DNA of 12,677 nucleotides from Dunaliella salina (Eukaryota > Chlorophyta > Chlorophyceae > Chlamydomonadales > Dunaliellaceae). Positions within the stretch are counted from its first letter, which is position 1. Every line of letters starts with the position of its first letter. Below, piece after piece: positions 7,853 to 12,677 of this stretch. Position numbers and translations under genes: made by a program. The stretch covers positions 1 through 12,677 of the forward strand of contig MU070802.1 of NCBI GenBank assembly GCA_002284615.2. Reading direction: 5' to 3'. The notes under the pieces are model-generated. The model was not told the DNA's origin and searched no databases. It worked only from the letters and a program-made list of their open reading frames with translations.

Positions 7853-9263
7853 TTAAGGACTGGAGATATCACGCACCCAGATGGCAGTGTCATTAAACAC
7901 CAAAATGATGACTCCACGCCACTCTCTGATTCAGGCGTTTTCAAACCAGGAAGTAACACTTCCCCATCCTTTCAACACTTGCAGCTTGCGTGAAAACCAA
8001 TGGTCATGACCTACTAACACCATCACCAGAGCAGAACTTGCACCCATCCTTGTGGAACTCCAATAAGAGCAAATTGCCGCTGCCACTGATAGTGCATCTT
8101 GCCTCTCCCAGATTTGAAAACACATCCGACGCGCATAAGACACCACCTGCATGCAGGGAATGTCCACATTATATCAACCGTATTACAGCATTCCCCACAC
8201 CGTATCTATTTCTACAAAGTCAAAGCCCACACTGGCATAATAGGCAACAAGGGGGCTGACGCCTGCGCTTGCACGGCAGCCCCCACAGACACCACAGACA
8301 TTGTACATCCAGATGCCAGGGACCCATTCCACAATTTCTACTGGCTCTCATTGAAGCTTTCCCAATCCAATATCCCACCAACCCAATATCCCACCAACCC
8401 AATATCCCACCAACCCATGACTAACTTGAAGTACACACGTTCAAACAGCATAGGCTTGGCTTTGCTGATTCTTTTGGCTACCATTACAATAGATGGCAGA
8501 AGCTCAACTCTCCTCCGAAATTTGCTTCCCCAACCACACAAACAACATCCAAGCTCACAGTCCAAACTGTCAACTTGCTCACAAAGAAATCAGCAACTCT
8601 TTTGCAAAAATCCTGAGATCACCCTTAAACAGCAAATTAATATAGAATATCGAACAGGTACAACGTGTACACACAAAAACATGCCTTCAATTTCAACTAT
8701 TTTTTCCAGTTCTGCAAGATGCCCACTCTGTGGCGATGAAGATAACAATGATCACATGCTCCTCGGGTGTACCAATTCAACAATGAGTGGGATGCACACC
8801 AACAGACACCATGCAGGCCTTAGTCTCTGTGTCAATACCCTCAGGAAAGGCCGGCCGTGGATGGCTGCAGTAATGACAGATTCCAGGAACAGGGCATGCA
8901 AGTCCTTGAAAACATAACGCGCAACATTCCTGATTGGGTTTTCCCCAATGGTGCTGGCTCCTCAGCCCGCCACCAAAGCCGCCCAAATGCTATCTTTGTG
9001 CGCTCTATCCCAGGTCAACCTGTCCACCTTGATCCCTCTAAGGTCCCTGATCGCGACAGGGACATCCACCTTGTTGAATAAAATTTTTGTCCCGACACCA
9101 ACCCCTTCACCACTTTGGAACGTGCAGCAGCTCAGCATGCTCAACTGTAACCAGACTTAAATCCCGCAGCTCAAGAAATCCAAAAAGGAAAAACAAAGTG
9201 ACTCCACACATCATCTTCATTGGTGTGGCTGCCACTATTTACAATGACTACACACGCTCTTAA
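7853..9263 (+). pseudogene. Retrotransposon 3' domains: RNase H, CCHC knuckle and restriction-like endonuclease (decayed, Dualen/RandI-like)
   Basis: RNase H degrades the RNA strand of the RNA/cDNA hybrid. All four catalytic carboxylates are visible: D in HPDGSV (7880), E in TNTITRAELAP (8034), D in ATDSASCLSQI (8088) and D in HTGIIGNKGADA (8258), with FYKVKAH before the last. Their frames differ, so the reading frame is broken around 7991-8013 and 8115. Downstream, INIEYRTGT leads into a knuckle C-x2-C-x7-H-x4-C (8720-8770), the spacing seen before R2-type endonucleases. After a frameshift near 8870 come SRPNAIFV (8977) and IHLVE (9064-9078). The spacing N-x29-E fits a PD-(D/E)xK endonuclease, but the aspartate is Asn and a TAA (9079-9081) replaces the residue after Glu. 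A further shift restores VTPHIIFIGVAATIYNDYT, ending at a TAA (9261-9263). RNase H, CCHC and this endonuclease together match the algal Dualen elements. No reverse transcriptase remains. Confidence 0.75.
8367..8414 (+). repeat. 16-bp tandem repeat, three copies
   Basis: CCAATATCCCACCAAC is repeated three times without a mismatch. It sits in the linker between RNase H and the CCHC knuckle of the pseudogene and encodes a Pro/Asn/Thr-rich peptide. The 32 extra bases are not a multiple of three, so the expansion would shift the frame unless offset nearby. Confidence 0.92.
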
Positions 9264-9269
9264 TTTTCA

Positions 9270-9307
9270 GGGGGCTCCGGGTGGGGTGGGGTGGGGGGGG
9301 GGCTGGG
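9270..9307 (+). repeat. G-rich tract with G-quadruplex potential
   Basis: Closely spaced runs of three or more G (GGGGG, GGG, GGGG, GGGG, a run of ten or more, GGG) are separated by one to five bases, which satisfies the usual four-run quadruplex pattern. It lies just past the end of the endonuclease remnant. Confidence 0.6.
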
Positions 9308-9527
9308 CGTGCAGCGGAGGAGAGCAGGAGAAGGAGAGTCCGGGCGTCCAGGGGCATGGCAGACAGCCCCCCGGATCCTCATTAGCTCTGTTTCTGACTC
9401 TCCCCTAGGCTAGCTGTGTCTAGTGCAGGTGCTGAGGGCCTTCTGGTGAGGCCACTGCTAGCTTGCTAGCTTGTTAATTAGTGGACCTTCCCTTAACGCA
9501 TGCGGCCTCTGGACTGCGTGGACTTTC
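9308..9527. other. Short spacer with no gene seen
   Basis: A mixed-composition stretch without a coding-like frame. GCTAGCTTGCTAGC near 9460 is a small repeat of GCTAGC; nothing else stands out. Confidence 0.3.
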
Positions 9528-9568
9528 CTTTTCTACTCTTCTTTTTTCTTTTCTTTTTCTTGACCCAG

Positions 9569-9746
9569 GTCATTCAAGAGCTTAGAACAGTTTGAGAACT
9601 TGATCTTTCTCAAACAATATGCAAACTTCAAATTCGTAGAACTTCATGCCCTCTGCCCTTACAGGCAGACGCGCGTTCGAACAGCTCGTCAAAACTCAAA
9701 CTCTGTCAAACTGTTTGTGAACTTAATTTGCCAGGACAGCAAATGA
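9569..9746 (+). CDS. Possible terminal exon, unrecognised product (low confidence)
   Basis: A very strong polypyrimidine tract (about 9528-9566) ends in CCCAG at 9564-9568, a textbook 3' splice site. The frame that follows is open for 58 codons to a TGA at 9744-9746: SFKSLEQFENLIFLKQYANF, KFVELHALCPYRQTRVRTAR, QNSNSVKLFVNLICQDSK. I recognise no family. I could not identify an upstream exon or a polyadenylation signal, so this could also be chance or a decayed element fragment. A second acceptor-like CTTACAG lies at about 9657-9663. Confidence 0.25.
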
Positions 9747-9833
9747 CCCAACCTTACATGCAAGCATGCATAAAACAGGCAATTTTAGGCCTCAGCTTAA
9801 CCCCTCTGGAATTTTTTATTTTTTGGCATAGCA

Positions 9834-9834
<1 letters not shown>

Positions 9835-9919
<85 letters not shown>

Positions 9920-9937
9920 CACACACACACACACACA

Positions 9938-9982
<45 letters not shown>
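9835..9982 (+). repeat. Compound (CA)n-(CAG)n microsatellite
   Basis: A CA run of about 100 bases, with one interruption near 9918, passes directly into a CAG run (9938-9982) with one CAA interruption. Frames through it encode Thr-His and polyglutamine on the plus strand and Cys-Val and polyalanine or polyleucine on the minus strand. I treat these as repeat artefacts rather than genes. Confidence 0.97.
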
Positions 9983-10022
9983 TGTACTTGCCCAATACAG
10001 CCAAAAACACCCCCGCGTCAAC

Positions 10023-10225
10023 CAGCAATCTCTTGTAGTAGCCGGTGCACCTGTGACTCCACAGAGCACTCAGAATTCACTCTTAACACGGGCCTGTATC
10101 CCTTTGATGCACAGCTTGCATCCCAGCGGTGCACTTCTGCTTCATGCTGCGTGACCCACTTCTGGTGCAGCTGGTCTAACTGCCCATACTTGTCCTGGTC
10201 TCTTTGAGCCCCTCGTCCTTGCATC
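10023..10225 (-). CDS. Possible internal exon, unrecognised product (low confidence)
   Basis: On the minus strand a pyrimidine-rich TGTGTGTCTGCAG (AG at 10227-10226) precedes GATGCAAGGACG. An open frame follows to G|GTTGAC (possible donor GT at 10022-10021), with a stop right after it. The encoded peptide is hydrophilic and protein-like: RDQDKYGQLDQLHQKWVTQH, EAEVHRWDASCASKGYRPVL, RVNSECSVESQVHRLLQEIA. The first half could form a helix. I recognise no family. The donor is weak, and the phase does not match the candidate exon at 10678-10945, so no gene model can be built. Confidence 0.3.
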
Positions 10226-10239
10226 CTGCAGACACACAC

Positions 10240-10529
10240 AACACGTCACGCTTGCACAGCTGCTTGCAGGATTTGTGAGTATGGTTTGTGCTCTTAGAGA
10301 GCAGGAGACAAAGCACTCCATAGCTCCATTCCGACCACTTCCCGCTTTTTAAAATCCCCCATGTACTAGAGCATACCAGCATTACACCTTGTACATTTGG
10401 TATTTGTACATAGGGGGGTTTCTCTCACGGAACTGGCCACTCCTACACACAAATTCATTAGCATGGAGCATGCCGCACACGGGTCAATGCACACTGCCCT
10501 GTCTTGTCCTTGCACGATAAATAAATCAT
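10240..10529. other. Stretch with no gene seen
   Basis: Short frames only, with no motif, tandem repeat or element terminus recognised. If the minus-strand exon candidates on either side are real, this would be intronic. Confidence 0.3.
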
Positions 10530-10581
10530 AGGCTAGCAGTCAGTCATGTTGACTGGGGGCCTCCTCTTCCCTTGCAACCTT
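10530..10581 (+). repeat. Second copy of the element B 3'-end segment
   Basis: It aligns with 4507-4557 over about 50 bases in the same orientation: AGGCTAGCAG, CAGTC, TTGACT, GGCC or GACC, a pyrimidine-rich stretch, CAACCTT. No coding remnant of the element is visible upstream of it, so it may be a severely 5'-truncated insertion. Confidence 0.4.
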
Positions 10582-10677
10582 GCACAATACCTCTTTCCAG
10601 TCCCAATACTTCAAATGGGTCGGGCAAAGGCCCTCAAATGGTGCTGAACTCCTTTGTCTGCAGGTTTTCCAGCTCAC

Positions 10678-10945
10678 TGTTATGACACAACTCAAGCAAG
10701 CCTTCCACTTTCAGTGCTGACGATGTTTGACAGAGGCAGAGGTTGGGGCTTGTGTCTATGATGCCTTGATGAACAGATTCCTGCGATTTCTGGATGGGCA
10801 CTCTTCCTTTTTCCCCCAGCAGGTGGGGGGCCCAACCTTGAGCCAGGCGTGTGAAGCCCCTCAATTCCACTTGATTGGAGGCTGCTTGACATTGTAAAGA
10901 ATCAACTTTCCGTGCTTCTTTCTGGACTCCCTTGAGCAGCCCCAC
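10678..10945 (-). CDS. Possible exon, unrecognised product (low confidence)
   Basis: A minus-strand frame is open from 10945 to a stop at 10634. The portion upstream of 10678 looks most coding-like (KGVQKEARKVDSLQCQAASN, RGFTRLAQGWAPHLLGEKGR). At 10678 the sequence CATAACA|GTGAGC gives a good 5' splice site. There is no ATG at the start; translation would need to enter from an upstream exon or use GTG. The plus strand over the same bases also has a plausible frame (VYDALMNRFLRFLDGHSSFF), so strand and reality are both uncertain. Confidence 0.2.
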
Positions 10946-11031
10946 CCAGCACTACTCCAACAATACAACCTTCAACATGGAACCTGGACCTTTTCAGTGC
11001 AAGGAGCAGCTGATTTTGGATGCCCGATGCT

Positions 11032-11190
11032 CTCTCTGTAACAAAAGTAGCTGAATGTGCATGAGGTACCGCCTGCCTGGCACAAGGTCTCTCTGCAGCA
11101 AACAAGTAGGCAGCGCCTGCTTGGCACAAGGTCTCTCAGCAACAAAAAGCAGCTTTGTGTGCATGAGGTGGTGCCTGCTCAGCACAAGGT
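11032..11190 (+). repeat. About 57-bp tandem repeat, three copies
   Basis: Units at 11032-11088 (57 bp), 11089-11132 (44 bp, internal deletion) and 11133-11190 (58 bp) share CTCTC, GCAACAAA, the GTGCATGAGGT block (units 1 and 3 only), GCCTGCTTGGCACAAGGT. It is moderately diverged and lies immediately upstream of the octamer array. Confidence 0.75.
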
Positions 11191-11229
11191 CACTGGTGGC
11201 GTTGCTGGCTTTGAGAGTGCTGCTTTGGG

Positions 11230-11452
11230 TCACCAAGTGACATTGACCAAGTGACCAAGTGACCAAGTGACCAAGTGACATTGACATGACCGAGTGACAT
11301 TGACATGACCAAGTGACGTTGACCAAGTGACCAAGTGACCAAGTGACCAAGTGACATTGACCAAGTGACATTGATTAAGTGACCAAGTGACCAAGTGACC
11401 AAGTGACATTGACCAAGTGATATTGATTAAGTGACCAAGTGACCGAGTGACA
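11230..11452 (+). repeat. CAAGTGAC octamer array with 14-bp variants
   Basis: The octamer CAAGTGAC is tandemly repeated. It is interspersed with 14-bp forms that add ATTGAC, and with point variants (CGAGTGAC, TTAAGTGAC, GACATGAC). Eight is not a multiple of three and the octamer contains no stop on the minus strand, so all three minus-strand frames read the same eight-residue cycle HLVTWSLG. This explains the overlapping long open frames there, and none is called as a gene. Confidence 0.95.
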
Positions 11453-11710
11453 TCGCTTGGACATTGCCGCGCTCGTGATCTCTTTCCCCCAAGTTCCCTG
11501 ATTGCACATTCCTTTGGTGTGTTTGAGACTTCAGAATTGACCAGAACGGAGTCAGCCATTCTCAGTCCACAGATCTGCAAACATGAATGGGACACAGTGC
11601 CAACCCTGAGGGGCTGACACTCAAGCTCGAACCTCAAAAATTCTGGCCGGCAAATTAGCCAAATGCCGACGGTGCACGCCACTTTTCTCTTTGTGGGTGT
11701 AGAGCAAGAC
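11453..11710. other. Spacer, no gene called
   Basis: A minus-strand open frame (11742 downward) contains RPEFLRFELECQPLRVG before entering the octamer array. It has no recognisable domain, and I do not consider it supported. Confidence 0.25.
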
Positions 11711-12050
11711 TGAACAATGCTAGAGGCATGGCAGAGACGCACCTTCTGTATTGCACATCAGCTGGGCATGTGAAGTACACCAGCAACGGCGCCACTGGCA
11801 GAGACTGCAATCCATGCTGGATGTAGTCTGCGCTCAGTTTGTCTCCAAACTGCAAGGGAGCGTAGGTGTGGCAGCAAGGCTGAGCAAAACTCAAGGCACA
11901 GCAGACACGCCTGTTATATTGCACATCAACCCTGGGCGTGTGAAGTACACAAGCAATGGCGCCACTGGCAGAGACAGCAATCCATGCTGGATGTAGTCTG
12001 CGCTCAGTTTATCTCCAAACTGCAAGGGGGCATAGGTACAGCAGCAGGCG
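11711..12050 (+). repeat. 170-bp tandem duplication, two copies plus a fragment
   Basis: Copy 1 (11711-11880) and copy 2 (11881-12050) share long blocks such as GTGAAGTACAC, GGCGCCACTGGCAGAGAC, AATCCATGCTGGATGTAGTC, TGCGCTCAGTTT and TCTCCAAACTGCAAGGG. A further partial start (TGCTAGAACAGGCAGAG) follows at 12051. The duplication runs into the decayed frame at 12064. Both strands have open frames through it, and neither resembles a known protein. Confidence 0.9.
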
Positions 12051-12063
12051 TGCTAGAACAGGC

Positions 12064-12528
12064 AGAGTGTTACCAATTTATAAAAATGCCAAGGAGGAGC
12101 TGCAGTGATGCTCCGGTGACAAGGAGTGGTGGGCCTCAGCAGAGAAGCTGCCGCTTCTTGACCAGGTATCTTTTGAACAGGGCCAAGAGCAAATCGGACA
12201 CTCAGGGAAACCCACCTGTCCATCCAAGATCACGACAATGCTCTTCCCAGCAGCTGAGAACTGGGCCTGGGCGAGCTTAAAGAGTACACGGTAGCTTTGA
12301 ATGCGGACATGCCTGGGACCACAAGCAAGACATAGGGAGGCCATTATTGCGCTAGCAAGCAAACGCAGCTGCTGTCCATGGCACACCCAAGTGTCCATCG
12401 CACACCCAAGTAGCTGCCATTGTCTAGAAGCATACATTTTGGCTGCTCTAAATCAGAAAGCTGCCGTTGCACGATCAAACCATCATTACCTAATCCAAAC
12501 AAATGCAATACCAATCCCAGGAGTCTGA
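12064..12528 (+). pseudogene. Decayed coding region, unrecognised product
   Basis: One frame reads as protein-like text through several stops: IYKNAKEELQ, TGA (12106), CSGDKEWWASAEKLPLLDQV, SFEQGQEQIGHSGKPTCPSK, ENWAWASLKSTR, TAG (12292), L, TGA (12298), MRTCLGPQARHREAIIALAS, then LEAYILAALNQKAAV, ending at a stop (12526-12528). Coherent composition on both sides of the stops in one unchanged frame argues for a formerly open gene. Each stop is one C-to-T change from a sense codon (CGA or CAG). DKEWW resembles the linker between endonuclease and reverse transcriptase in some LINEs, but that is weak. A retroelement fragment or a host pseudogene are both possible. Confidence 0.4.
12373..12410 (+). 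repeat. 19-bp tandem duplication
   Basis: GTCCATGGCACACCCAAGT is followed directly by GTCCATCGCACACCCAAGT, with a single mismatch. It lies within the decayed frame at 12064-12528 and shifts that frame by one base relative to an unduplicated ancestor. Confidence 0.9.
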
Positions 12529-12619
12529 AAAGATGGAAAGTGCCCAAAATTGCTGCAGTGGAACAAGTTCCATGCCCAGGGGACTCCTCCTTTGTCAGTC
12601 AAAGCAGGCAGATGCATCT
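12529..12619. other. Short spacer, no feature seen
   Basis: Unique-looking sequence between the decayed frame and the terminal GT run; no motif recognised. Confidence 0.3.
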
Positions 12620-12627
12620 TTGTGTGT

Positions 12628-12677
<50 letters not shown>
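12620..12677 (+). repeat. (GT)n microsatellite at the right edge
   Basis: TG/GT dinucleotides with one GA interruption run to the last base, so the true length is unknown. The window, or the underlying contig, stops inside it. Confidence 0.97.

Noticed and set aside
9417..9470. A third copy of the element B 3' end (AGGCTAGCTGTG...)
   Set aside because: Only the first eight bases match; the rest does not follow the shared order.
9660..9690. tRNA or SINE B-box-like GCGTTCGAACAGC
   Set aside because: No matching A box at the right distance and no cloverleaf can be folded around it.
9754..10207. Long open frames with Thr-His, Cys-Val, polyglutamine, polyleucine and polyalanine runs
   Set aside because: They come wholly from the CA/CAG microsatellite, which is open in several frames on both strands.
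11190..11742. Overlapping 70-, 125- and 170-codon minus-strand frames
   Set aside because: The octamer array is stop-free in every minus-strand frame, so their length carries no coding information.

Overview
This is a nuclear-type eukaryotic window with no intact gene that I can recognise. There are no operons, no ribosome-binding-site-led genes and no dense coding. It holds broken retrotransposon coding regions, tandem arrays and long dinucleotide and trinucleotide runs. A chlorophyte green alga of the Chlamydomonas/Dunaliella type is my best guess. The retroelement architecture (RNase H, then a CCHC knuckle, then a restriction-like endonuclease) resembles the algal Dualen/RandI elements, and mixed base composition with very long CA and CAG runs fits. 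The host assignment is inference.

Layout. At 2-916 on the minus strand lies the C-terminal half of a non-LTR retrotransposon (element A), running off the left edge. Its main open stretch is 265 codons. Positions 917-3250 hold no convincing gene but contain a degenerate GCATGC-rich repeat family. Positions 3251-3540 form a palindrome-rich minisatellite built on CAGCCG/CGGCTG. A 37-nt alternating pyrimidine-purine run and a 19-bp repeat in five identical copies follow. At 4074-4529 on the plus strand is a second C-terminal fragment (element B), homologous to element A but in opposite orientation, with 23 Gs where its zinc knuckle should be.

Positions 4992-6871 (+) carry a decayed protein whose best-preserved part resembles a PCIF1-type adenine N6-methyltransferase domain with an altered catalytic motif. 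Positions 7853-9263 (+) carry a decayed RNase H, a CCHC knuckle and a PD-(D/E)xK-like endonuclease. Together these two could be one 5'-to-3' retroelement that has lost its reverse transcriptase, or two separate insertions.

The right third (9264-12677) is mostly simple and tandem repeats: a G-rich tract, a compound CA/CAG microsatellite, a 57-bp repeat, an octamer array, a 170-bp tandem duplication and a terminal GT run. It also has a few weakly supported exon candidates and one further decayed reading frame (12064-12528). A short motif of about 45 bp with a small hairpin recurs at five places in both orientations. No rRNA, tRNA, CRISPR array or complete reverse transcriptase was found.
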